64,000 nucleotides of DNA from Oryzias latipes (taxonomy: Eukaryota; Chordata; Actinopteri; Beloniformes; Adrianichthyidae). Below the pieces are notes generated by a model. The model did not search any database and was not told the DNA's origin. It worked only from the letters and a program-made list of their open reading frames with translations. The first letter of the stretch is position 1, and every line of letters starts with the position of its first letter. Positions 40,201-56,700 of this stretch are shown piece by piece. The translations under genes were made by a program, and so were the position numbers. The DNA lies in contig NC_019879.2 of NCBI RefSeq assembly GCF_002234675.1, positions 22,625,855-22,689,854 of the forward strand, written 5' to 3'.

Positions 40201-43200
40201 GACATTGAGAACAAAAGACATTTGAGAAATGGATTTGCATTTAGAGGTCACTTCATAATTGCTCCACTACTTTGTGTCCATTCTGATTTTTATGTTTTAA
40301 ATATCCATTCAATGACCTCTGATAACAGTCGTTTTATTTTTATCCATGCATGATCGTGTCAATTCCTGACAGCACAGAGCATTAGGATGCGTTGCTGAAA
40401 ATGTTTTTTTTTGTAGAAAATTCCAGAAAAACAACTCTTGATGCTAATGTTTCAACATAAAGACACTAAAGAGACACATGCATAGTAAAAAGATTGTACC
40501 TGATTAATGAACACACAAGTGTTTATCATGATGTGGGGTTTTTTTCAGCTAATGAAGGGAAAAGGTTATATTCACATTGCAGCACTTGATTTACAGTCAC
40601 TGGCCCCTCCTGCATGAGATTTACTATACACGAAATTTTTGCTGACACGGTTCTTTCTGGCCGCTGCTCAGATATACGGCAAACCGTAATTTGTGATTGT
40701 AAAATGGATATAAAATCTGTGTTAATTATTTAATCGTGGCTCTACAGTTAGTGCTGCATTATAGCTCAGACGAGAATGTCATCCCTCTCTATTCCTTCGG
40801 GTGATACCATCACTCATCTGTCACACAAAAAAATCAAGAACAAAATTGAACAGTTTTATGGCAAATCAGGGCAAATCGAGGCTTTTTATGAGGATCGTTA
40901 ACCAAGAATGATTTTTTTTTTATTCCATTTTATGTAAATGAAGAGGGAACTGTGCTAAAAATCAAAATTATCCAGAAGTGAACTGAGCTGAAGGCCAAGC
41001 TTTCACATCTCTAATGAAGCTGGACCCTTCATGAACCAAAAGACTGACTTTAATGGTCTTTCAAAGTATTTTCTGAAAATAAAAAGTGGCCTCCACACAA
41101 GCACAAAGGATCAATACGTCCATTGCAGCCAACTGAGTGTGGGACCAATGATATATCTTGGTGTCAGGGGGCAGTTAGGTACGAAGACTGAGGGGTGTGA
41201 TCAACAACCAAGCAAACATGTTGTCCTGAGGTGAGGGCGAGAAGGTGTACTTGGAGCATCAATCAAACCACATCTGTGAGAGGCTGATACTGCTGTTTGC
41301 TCTCGCTGCACTTCCTGGTTGACTCATTTTGCCCCTGCAAGTCTCAAACGTGGGCTCTCAGCAATGAATTAAATGATTGCAGAGTGTTCCATTATTGTGA
41401 TGAAAAGTGCGGCTGAGGATTTAAATAATGCCTACTTCACTACCAAAAAGTTGTGTGATGCTCACATGTGCACATATTTGATTACACATTTCACACACTC
41501 TCCATGTACACCATGAAAACTTTGGCTGTTTAGCAAAACAAAAAAAAGAAAAATTATATTTACCTAACTAATATAATGATGACCTGAACAAATTCAAAAC
41601 CTCAAAAAAAAAACATTCGAAGGCAGGAAAAAGTCTAATTTTTAAAATATTGGAACTAAAACATTAACCAGATCAGTTATTGGTAAAAAAAAAATGATAT
41701 CACAAATTAAAGTCCAGAATAAGGATTATCAAAGATAAGTGCTCTGCTGTCGAGAAACTTTTTTGCTCAACTGTGCAATATATTCAAAGATTTGTTGGGT
41801 GAACTGCTAGTTCTAAGACAGAAACACAGAAAAATAAAGAACTAAATAGTTGTTTTTATCAATATTTCTAATCATTGCTCATGTACATCATGTTGATGTG
41901 TTTAAAGAAGTGCAATTATAGGTTATTTATTATTTACAGTGCTATACTACTTCATATGGTCATCAGCACACTCTATTATTATCTTTTAGTGACACTGGAT
42001 GAATATATTTTTAGACTTTAGATTTTAGATTTTTGTATTAAAATGTATTTTCTATTTCAAATTCTGACTTTTACATATTTTTAACTTTTCGGAGCATCAT
42101 TATTTCATCGTGCATTTAATGACAATGAAGGAAATTCTGATTTCTCAACTTCAATTAGCGTTACAAAGGTTTTCAACAGAAAAAAGGTTTTTTATGTACT
42201 TACATGCAAAATCAAAAATTAAATAAAAACTACCCACAACAAAAGGCTTTAGTACCTCTAAGCAAATACAAATTGGCTGTACAGTAAGAGCAGCTATACT
42301 GCTCTTGAATTTGACCTGTGAACCATTCATAAATTCTCATCATTAACAGTGTCAGGAAAAACATTACCCTTTTTATTGAAGCTGTATTTCCCTCACATAC
42401 CACAATAAACTTTATGACAGACATTGTCTAAACCATAAAACCGTCATATATTTGGAGCTGCTGGTCAGTTCCAGGAAGGCTAAGTGTCTGGCCTTTGTAA
42501 CACATTTTCCCTATCAGATAGTATAACTAACAGAAAAATACATATAGAATATAAATTCATATATGCAAACATTGCATCAGTTTGCATATGGAGGCATCAC
42601 GTTATGAAGTTTCCAGTACTGTTTGGAGACTTATATATATATTTCTTTCTTTTTTTTCGGTTCACAATTTTTTTCAAAATGAAGAAAAATACTTCCATTT
42701 AGATGTGTTAGCCTACACCATGTCAGTCAAGAAAAGTTACTAGAAGTAATTGCATTTATTGTGACCTCTGTATGACACATAACCCTCTGGTCTGACTAGA
42801 TTAGCTGCACAGTTATTGCTATTTTATTAAACATGCATTTAATCTCAACTGTGTATCAAAAAATAACAAAATTGTGTTTTTCTCACTTGATTTTTTTCCA
42901 AGACTTTTTTTTATTTTGGGGACAAGATGCAATGTGTATATCTAAGCTATTTTCAACATATGTTCACTTTAAAATATGCAATACAAAAAGACTATTTGCA
43001 GGCCATGAGATACATTTTAAGTAAATGTGTATATACACACTAAATTCTATTCATCACCTAACTTCTTAAAATATCAGATTATTAAAAAGATAATGTAAAC
43101 AGTGTTACCTGATTTTTTTTAACAATAGCAAACATGGGAAGAACTTCTCATCAGACCTTGTTTACCTTCTGTTTTCTTTTGAATTTTCCTGTAACTTATT

Positions 43201-43568
43201 GGTTTTTATTGGATTCTCATTTCTTTAATAATTACTTTTTTTTGATTGAGAATAAAGGGAAGATGGTGACAACTAGTTGCCTACTTGGCAAATCTATAAG
43301 CTCCCTTATTAGAACAGGCCTGAGATTTTTAAACAAATGGTTTTGGAGATCAAATTGTGTTGTTGTTTTGACTGCATGTTGCAGGTCTACACAATGAAAA
43401 AAATCTGAAACTATATCAAAACATATAAACTATTTTCTACAATCAGATTTATAATATTTGTTTAAAAAAATCATCAGATCTAATGATAGGTTGTCTGATC
43501 ATCCTTAGTAATCAGATTTTTGCATTCACCAGCTGTCTTGACAGGAGCCAAGGTGCATTGCATCTCTT
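34231..43568. other. Gene-free stretch up to hnrnpa3
   Basis: No supported gene. It holds a TTAATTAGCTGTGGC block near 35270, a GC-richer block at 36450-37080 with open frames on both strands, a poly(A) tract near 37846-37860, GC-richer blocks at 38030-38520 and 39740-39900, and a CTCF-like motif at 40188. Confidence 0.4.
40188..40201 (-). promoter_or_regulatory. CTCF-like motif, reverse
   Basis: GCGCCATCTAGGGG reads on the minus strand as CCCCTAGATGGCGC, one mismatch from the CCASYAGRKGGCRS core. One-mismatch hits are expected about once by chance in a window this size. Confidence 0.25.
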
Positions 43569-43585
43569 TGACCAGTAGAGGGCGC
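43569..43585 (+). promoter_or_regulatory. CTCF-like motif, forward, near hnrnpa3 promoter
   Basis: TGACCAGTAGAGGGCGC matches the extended consensus YGRCCASYAGRKGGCRS at all 17 positions. It lies about 250 bases upstream of the hnrnpa3 start codon. Confidence 0.5.
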
Positions 43586-43739
43586 GTGTGTGTTTCATTC
43601 AAGTGTTTGTTTAGAAAATTTGAGGTTATAATGCTGTGAAAAATAAATTCATACTTTTAAGAAAAACATATACTTACTTTTGATCATTTCTCGAAATAGT
43701 TTGTTCTTTTCCCCCCGATTTAAATGTCTTTTGTTTGGT

Positions 43740-43816
43740 TAACCATTGCAGGGGACGATGAGGCCGTCACGTGACCTCCCCACTTTCTCCTCCCTGCGCT
43801 CCAGGACGTCTACAAA
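43740..43816 (+). promoter_or_regulatory. hnrnpa3: hnrnpa3 core promoter and 5' UTR region
   Basis: A short GC-rich island in AT-rich DNA directly precedes the start codon. It contains the perfect palindrome GTCACGTGAC (43766-43775), an E-box of the USF/TFE3/TFEB (CLEAR) type, followed by a pyrimidine-rich stretch (CTTTCTCCTCCCTGCGCTCC) that may hold the transcription start. No TATA box is evident. The start site itself is not determined. Confidence 0.5.
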
Positions 43817-48490
<4,674 letters not shown>

Positions 48491-49285
48491 TTCTTGGTTG
48501 TTTTGGTAAGTAGCGTTCAGTCTGGCAGCAGCCTCGAAGCACAGTTCAGAGTGAGCCCATGAAAGTGCAGATTAACTATTTGTCTTATCCTGTATCCATT
48601 CAACAGGCTTCAGTTCTTAGCAGGAGAGGCGAGGAGGTGAGCAAAGGAGTTGTCAGGAAAGCTGCAGGTTACTTTGAGGCAGTCATCTGAAAGCAGTAGA
48701 GGAACACAGAAGTCAGACATTACTGCAGCTTATCCAAGAAGTGTATGGAAGGAGGACTGTATGAACAAGACATGAGTGCAGACGATGTCCTTTCCTATTT
48801 CTCCTAGATGTGAACCTAATGAGGAAGTTTTCCTTTCTGTGTCTGAATTGTGTGTATTGTGCCTATTGGATCAGGGGTAAATTTTCTTTCTTTTCTTTCT
48901 TTTTTTAAGTCCTACATATTTTTGTTTAAATTTTTTATATTGGTTAGTTTTATCATAATGACCAGTTAAACATACATTTTTGATCTTAGCAACTGTCAGA
49001 TAGCATAGTTATAAAAGGCCCTTCAAAAGCCAGAAGTAGTTGTTTCTTCCCTCCTAATTTATTATTTCCGAATTGCAAGTGTCAAGTGTGTATTGATTTG
49101 TATGTAAAAGCACAGTGTGTAACTTTTTCATAGTGTCAGTGTCAACAGAAATAAACAGCTTAGATTAGAACTAAGGGAATCCCGCACTTCTCATTTCTTC
49201 CATTGAAACAGATTCCAGATTGTTCCCGTATTTTTGGTTAGTGAAAGAAACGACTGAATAAAGTTGTTTAGTAAAGTAACACAAG
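48491..49285 (+). other. hnrnpa3: hnrnpa3 3' UTR with probable intron
   Basis: After the TAA at 48488-48490, a strong donor TTTTG|gtaagtag lies at 48506 and an acceptor ccattcaacag|GCTTC ends at 48606, giving a 101-base intron. The splice junction would be 15 bases after the stop, too close to trigger nonsense-mediated decay under the 50-nucleotide rule. Poly(A) signals AATAAA are at 49150-49155 and 49257-49262; the latter sets the likely 3' end near 49280. Confidence 0.65.
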
Positions 49286-52200
49286 ATTCAGTGCATCATT
49301 GGTTCGGAAAAAAAGCATGCATGCTCATTGTGACTGTGGTTAGCATATCAGCCTTTTCTGACTTGTCCCAAATTTGGGATTGTTATGAAAAACATGATGG
49401 TGTCTGTTCATATGTGCAATATTCTGTGCTTTCACGGATACCGTCGCCATTTTAAAAGGGAGGTTTGAATAGTTCCAGGGAAGGGCCCCGAGTGCAGCTT
49501 TGCCAGTGTTGAGAAGGTAGGAGTATGAGAACCACAAGCTCCTGCAGTTTGGCCCTCAGCGTCGCTAGTGTGGAGGATGACAATCAGACAGGACGACTTC
49601 AGCCCCAGCACAGTGGACCAGTCAGCATTTTGAGAGAGAAGGGAGAAGGCAGCATCGAGCGCAACGGCCATGGAAGGAAGTTTGCAGTGTCATGCCTGGT
49701 AGTGAGCATCTGTCTTTTTCCAAGGCTAGCTAAACTCCAGCAGCTGGTTCTCGCCAAGAAAGACTAGGTCCTGGACTCACTGAAGATCCTGTTTAGTGAG
49801 ATACAGCAGTTTAACCTGCAAATACTAGATGTCAGACATTGAACAAGAAAAGGGAGCCAATATTTCACAAAAGCTGACTTGAGAAGATGGATCAGGTAAG
49901 AGTAACCACTTTGCTTGATTTACAGATGTGGATTTGGGCATTCTCTTCTTGCCGAAAATCTGTAAAGACCTGATAACTTGGAAAGTTCTGGATGGGTAAG
50001 ACTTTTTTTTTTTTTTTTTGTAAATATTTTTCAAGGTTGAATGTTGATTATGTACTGTGTGGTAAGGCGTACAGGGAAATAGACTTAAGGTGAGAATGGG
50101 AGGGTTCTTAAGTCGTCATTCAGGTTCTTTGAATGACCAAATTTTCAATTTCAATTTTCAAAGGTGATTTAGAAACATTCTGTACAAAGGTAACTGACCA
50201 AGAAGATATGAATCTAAAAACCTGGACATAAATATATATTTAGCTGACACTAAACATGCAGGTCTGAGAAGATGAGACTGTCTTCAGCCATGGAGACACC
50301 GGGCGTGTGACGTGTGTTCAAAAGTGCGCCCATGGTGTTCACACTGGATAAGCAGGGAGGGGCTTCTTCTTTTCCTACTGTTTACTAACTCATGTCTGCC
50401 ACGGTGGGTAGAGTCTTCATGCGAAATGTCAAAGCGCCGCAAATCTCGCCAATCTTGCTCCAGGATTTTTCTTTCACAGCTCTATTCCGATGCATGAAAG
50501 ACTTGGTGTTATAGAATTCCAGCCAGTCACAGACCGCACTTGATAATTTTTTCTCCATGATCAATTTTCAAACAATTGGCCATTCAATTAATTAAAAGAC
50601 GCCATCCATGCCTCACTACCAAATCAGAGTCCCTGATTGGACACAGTTCATCCTGGTTTAACTTTCAAACACATTCAAGGACTGTGCATTTTGTGCGCTG
50701 AGTTGGAAAGCGATCGTAGAAATTTGCGTATCTACGTGTGAATGCAAAAGTTTTGAACGCAGAAGAAGTCCATAACGCTCATTTATACAGACTTTTCATT
50801 GAAAGTGGCCACTTGAACGTGCATTGCCCAGGGCGGTGTAATCGTGGCTTCCGATCTGAAATAAAATCTTAAATTTGGAAGTAAAAAAAGGTTACTTTAA
50901 GGTTAAACTAAAGAAACAGACCTGGGCAAAAATGTTGGCATCAAACACGAGTTTGTTACATAAGGGTTATTTTTTTTGTCCACCTCCATCACAAGGAGAA
51001 CCAGTTCTCTGGCTGGAAGGATAGCTCCATGTTTCTGTAACTTATCTTAATCCAGAATGCCTGGATAGTCTTGGAATGTCATTGAACAATCTTCTTTGCA
51101 CAGAATTGGGACACCTTGTGCCAGATGTAACAAAGATCATAGACAAGCCTCCACCGTGTTTTACATCTGACTGTCTCCTTTAGCTGGAATGCTTTGTGAT
51201 TCTGGAGCTGATCACCAGAAATCTAGTCCTTCTAAAAGAAAGAAAAAAACTTCTCCCTAAAATGTATGTTGTGGCAATCTTTTCTTTTTTGTTTGTTTTG
51301 TTTTTCTTTCATCATGATTTTATTTTTTATTAAATTTCCTCTTCTTGGTCTTCTCTTAAAAGGTCCACTTTGGAAAAACTTGTGCTTTGTCTTTTTTTGG
51401 TTTTGGAGGTTGTTCTCAGTTCCTTAACTACATTATCTTTTTTTTACTATCTTTTTTTAGGCCAGTTTAGTCTTTACGTGCTTGTTTTGAAATTCTTTTT
51501 TTGTTCATTTTTTACTATTTTTATTTTAAATCTCCTAAAGATAACTAATTCTTAATCAATGGATCAACACAGTGACTAATTGTCACCTTTCAGACGATCT
51601 GAATGTTAGACAACTATAATACTATTCAGACACAGCTAAATTAATCATGCTCAAATGAAAAATTGTGTTGATCCTTAAGCGGTACAGTTGTTTTTGTCCA
51701 GGCCTGTTTCATTAGTTTAGATTTTGTTTTATAAAAGCCCATGTCTGTTTTTTTTTAATTAGCTGATTTTGATTAGATTTGTATTTATTTTCAGAATTTT
51801 CCAGCCACATTTGTTCTTGTGTATATGATTTTTTTAAAATAAAATGGAAATGAATGAGATGAACAGCTTTGAGATGTTTTACTTCTAAAAAAAAAAACTA
51901 ACAATAAAAATGTTTAAAATAGGTCCAAAACATTTTAAAACGGATCAAGTGTGACATTTTGTCAAAAGTCTATGTTTGTGTCTCTCCAATATAGAACACA
52001 AAACGAAATCAAATGTGAATATCACCTATACAGCGACATTCACTTTTCTTTAAACGTTCAAATATTGAAATCAATACACAGATCACTTTTTTCTGTGGAA
52101 AAGAAAAAATTTGTATTACCCTAACATACTTTATGAACAGCTTTGGCATCAAGAACAACCACATTGGTCACAATAGCTAGAAGGTTGATGCACAGCACCG

Positions 52201-53384
52201 TCTGTGTATATAGTCCTACTGAAATATGTATTTTAATATCTGAAAGCTTTTGCTGTTTCAACATTTGCAGGTTTGTTGCAGGAATAAAATCAGAGAACCC
52301 AAAAAAAGGACATTTTCTATGTTTAGAAAGGCAATAATGTGTTTCTACTGCATTTTATCCCAACAAATAAAATAGATCATTTTAATACCATTTTTAATAC
52401 CACTTTTTAAACAAAACCAAGAAATAAACTGTTCCTATGCAGACATGAGATGCTTAAACATGCATCAACAGAACAAAATGAAATCATGAACACTAGGTAT
52501 ATATGGAAAAAATATATAATTTTCAAGCTAAAACTAATATATGGTATACTACTAATAGTAAAAGTACCATTATTCAGTGGTGTTTTCTGCATTTTTATTT
52601 CTAATCACATTGATTTAGCTCATCACTAAGGTCTGCAGAAACCAGATAACGGCCATAAAGGGAAGAAGTACTGAGGCAGAAAAACATGGCGAGCATTGGT
52701 CTCTGTTATAAAGTTACTGTGTATAACGCCATTTACTATTTAAGCTCTGGTTAATTTGTTGATTTCTATTCAATGCGTTGGTGCTTCATTAAATTGAAAC
52801 TATTTTTGTAGAACACGTTTTATGTCCTTTTATTTTAGAAAACTTTTTTTTTTTTTTATGGTCTCCTTTCATTGACGATCTGCAAATATCTGTTGTGCAA
52901 TAAATCGAGTTTGTGAAATAAAACTGTCAATGAGGTGTTTTGTCACTTTGATTTCATCACGGTGCATCAAACCCTTTCACCTGTTTAACTTAGTGGGAAT
53001 GGTTTTGGTGATCAAAGGTGAGACAGTGCCTGTGTGTGAGAGTTCATGTATAGTGAAAGCCACACGGATCATGACGGTGTTAGCCTTTGCTACCATATTC
53101 TGTGCATTTGGTTATGCAACCACACAAAATGTATTTATTTTAAAGGGAGTCAACGATATTAAAGTTACTATGCAACCATGTTTGCTTTAATAGAAAGCAG
53201 GTAATGGATGATAAATCCTGCAGCATGTTTGCTTCCCAAGCCCCTTTCTAAAGCTTTTCATCTAACTTGGCTCCAATATCTGGTTTGTTATGTAATCTCT
53301 GTAAAGGCTGCAGATCCCTCCCTTTGCTTTTTTATTTGATGGGCTCTGCTTGAATGGTGTGCTGGAACAAAAAAACATTTCAAT
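49286..53384. other. Intergenic region between the convergent genes
   Basis: No gene supported. Positions 49440-49880 are GC-richer and of unknown origin. A T17 tract is at about 50003-50019. Positions 50275-50850 look like a decayed DNA repeat (GGTGTTCACACTGG on the left, ACGTGTGAATGCAAAAG and a CpG-containing block on the right). Positions 50990-51270 also look repeat-like. Positions 51300-53380 are AT-rich with no feature recognised beyond stray AATAAA signals. Confidence 0.4.
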
Positions 53385-53777
53385 CACTAGGTTTTTAAAT
53401 TGTTTATTTAAAAGCATAGAAGAAAGAATTTAAATTAACTGGACAGCAAATTAGATGAGTTATAAAAAGTAACTGACAGAATCACAGGCATACGGAAATA
53501 TGATATATATACAATATATACACGCACAGGACATTCTTAGGAATCTCAATAGCAGGTGAGGCTTAATATTTACAAAATATTGTTTATAGAGACTGTGACA
53601 ATATTGGAGTATAAAATAAGTAAAATATCAAAAATATTACAACATTCATGAGACGTTAGCAAAAACGAATGAATGCTTCCACCAGGCTGCCACACCTTAA
53701 AGCTGAGCTACTACAAAGTTATTGCATAGTTTCTATGGTGCTGAAATACACTATTACAAAGGCGAAAAGTGGCTTTC
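53385..53777 (-). other. nfe2l2: nfe2l2 3' UTR
   Basis: Downstream (minus strand) of the TAA at 53778-53780 the sequence is AT-rich. TTTATT on the + strand at 53403-53408 gives an AATAAA signal on the minus strand, placing the transcript end at about 53385. Its extent is inferred from that signal only. Confidence 0.55.
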
Positions 53778-56700
53778 CTAGATCTTAAAAGTCTTTTTCA
53801 TGCGAGGGACGAGAAAGATGCTGCCGTCTGTGGACTGCTGCAGGGAGTACTCCGACGGGGAGTATGAATTCCCCTTCTCATCCCTCAACTTGCCAAAGAC
53901 CTCCAGGTACAAGCTGTTAAGCTGTCGCTTCATTTCCTTCAGGTTTGTGGCGTTTTTACTCTTCTCGTCCAGCAGACGCTCTTTTTCTTCCTTTAGCAAG
54001 TCCAGTTCATGCTCCAGACCCACTATGTTCTCCATCTTGCGTTTGCGGCAGTTTTGAGCGGCTACCTTGTTCTTGCCACGGCGACGAATGTCGCGGACCA
54101 GGGCCAGCTGGGCCTCGTTCAGCTCGTGCTTTGACATCATCTCGTTAAAGTCATCGACGGGCAGGTTGATGATCATGCTGACTGTGAAGGGGATTTTAAG
54201 GGCCTTCGCCCTCTGCTCATCTCGAGAGAGACGCACATCGGAGCGTTTCTTTGGTTTGTCTTTGGTGAACGGTGTGCCGCTGTGACCACTCTCTTCAGCC
54301 GGATCTTCCATATGTTGCTTTGGTTTCTTGTCGAGCTGCTTGCACTGCCCAGTCTGTTCCGACTCTGGTTTTGCTAGTTCAAGATCCTCGGGTTGGAAAT
54401 TCAAGCTGAACATCTCCGAGTAGTCAGACTCAGCACTGCCGGGGTTGTGGTCCAGGTCGTCCATTTCGGAATCACTAAAATTATAGGAGCCCCCTCCATA
54501 AGCAGATTTGCTGGGGGAGCTGGAATAAGGACTGGAGTGAGTCGAAATTCCTGAATCTGAATCTGGGAAATCTGCTGGCAGCCGTTTGCTTCTGTCAAAC
54601 ACATCTTCAGGTGAAAGGGTGTACAGGTCCATGGGCGTAAACGAGGGCTTGCTTGGTATCTCGGACACATTTTCACTTTCCTCGTGGCCATGCTGACTGC
54701 TGCTCTCTTCCACGATGGTGTCAGGATAAAAGACACTGGAACAAAAGCTGTCTGGGGTAAAGTTTGGATTCACCTGAGGGTCTTCCACATTTATCTGGCT
54801 GATGTCAGATGGAGCCATACTGGGAACAGGGCCATCACAAGTATTCATGAATTCTCCGGGACCAACATTTAAATTTTTTGTTTTTAAATCTGAGGCACTG
54901 GGCATAGGGTAGTAAGGAGTATTTGGGAACAACTGGTTGTTTGGGTAACTTGGATTCTGCACTTGAGGACTGGTCTGAATCGGAAAATTTGTGGCCTCCA
55001 TTGTTTCATCCACTTGCATTTTGAAACACTGTTGGAAGATAAAAAGACACAAAGTTTAGGGGGAGAAAAAAATAATAAGGGCACAGTTTCCATAAGGCTC
55101 ATTAATTTTAAATGGTTTTAGAATTATGTAGGTAGACAGCATTAAAATCTAAACATCTATTGGCAGAAATTGGTTCTAAATCAGAGAAGCCCAGGCTTGA
55201 AATCAAGAGCTGCTCCATTTGAGTGGTGTTGTACCAATAGCACATATGGAGCTAGTTCACACCTAATGATGTAAATGGATAATCCTAAAACATGGGAACA
55301 TAGTTTCCATGCTTTTTGAACCTTTCGTACAACAATTCCAAACATCCATTTTTTGCTTCTGAGCTAGTTTTAGCAGCTTGCCCAATCATGTTAAGCCTCA
55401 TGGTTATCATTGTAATCTAGTGCACAGAGGGACAGGACTAGGCAAGTAACACGACTAAACTCCGCCCTTTGGCTAATGCAAATATGAGGTGTAGCTACCG
55501 GAAAGAGACAAAAAAAAAATGTCTACACCTTTTACCCAGTTAGCATAAGCATCATTAGTGCCGCACCTTCCCCGAACTACACGCCTACCAGTTCTGCAAC
55601 TTTAAGGTCACAGCACCAAACTGTGAACGTGTAATGTTTTTAATGCTTTCAACTGCCAAAGCAATAAAAATATTCTGTAAGAAAATGAGCAGAGACATTT
55701 TCTATTTATTTGCATCTCTCACAAATAATTTAGCCCAAGCCTCCTTTTGTTCATTTGAATATTTGTTCCAAACAAAAATGGGAATTATACCTGAAGCTCT
55801 GGGAGGGACAGAATCTCCATCCAGGCCTCCTCCAGATCGGGGGTAACTCTTTGTGGAGGAGTCAGCGGGTTTGGGAGGACAGCGGGGGACAGGGCCGGCT
55901 GTTCAGAGGGCATCATGGTGCCACTGGGGTACACCGAGACAGGAGGCAGCTCCATGCAAACTGAAGGATTCTGCGCGGCAAACATACATTTGTAAACCAG
56001 AAGTCATACCATAGGCTGTGAATTTGTGGCAATTAGAGATGAAACTCTTACCTCAGTTTCCCCTACAGGAAATGTCTCTGCCAGCAGTTGCAAACATTCG
56101 TCAAATGACATGCCATCTCCAGTCTCCTCAGTGAAGTTAGCATCCTGCAATCATCCAAGCAGAGCCCATTGAATGAAGAGGGAGTGGCCCACCTCTGACA
56201 CAAATAATATTACAATGTGCCTGTACCTGAGAAATTTCGATGGATACGACAGCCTGCTGCGGAGGGAGGATGGGTTTTGTGTGAGGTATGTACTCTCCAG
56301 TCTCTTCATCTAGCTTCAGCTGCGCCAGCAGGGCCTTCTCTTGCTCCCGCAGCAAATGCAGCTTCTTTTCTTCCTCCAACTGGCGCTGCCGCTGCAGCTC
56401 GTGCTCCTTCTGCCGATGGTTGTAGTCGAAAACCTCTCGCCTGGCACCGAGGTCGATGTCCTGCTTCCAAAGTATGTCAATCAAGTCCAGGTCCTGAAAA
56501 AACAACCGCAAACAAAAGAGTTGGAAGCCATTGTGCACTCCTGCAGAGAGAATACGCTTAGTGCTGAAAGGAGAATTATTGTCCCTGCTGTGAAACATGG
56601 CTTTTGCACCTGCCACACCCTGTCCCCTCCGTATCTGTTCGCTCACAGCAACACTGGAGTTAATGTCACGAGGGAGAATGGCTATGAATAATAAACATGC

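Noticed and set aside
54401-54736. Open frames overlapping nfe2l2 exon 5 in other frames
   Set aside because: Shadow frames of the real Nrf2 coding sequence.
56217-56691. Plus-strand open frames opposite nfe2l2 exon 2
   Set aside because: Antisense of the Neh2-coding exon; low-complexity Leu/Ala runs from complementing Gln/Lys/Glu codons.
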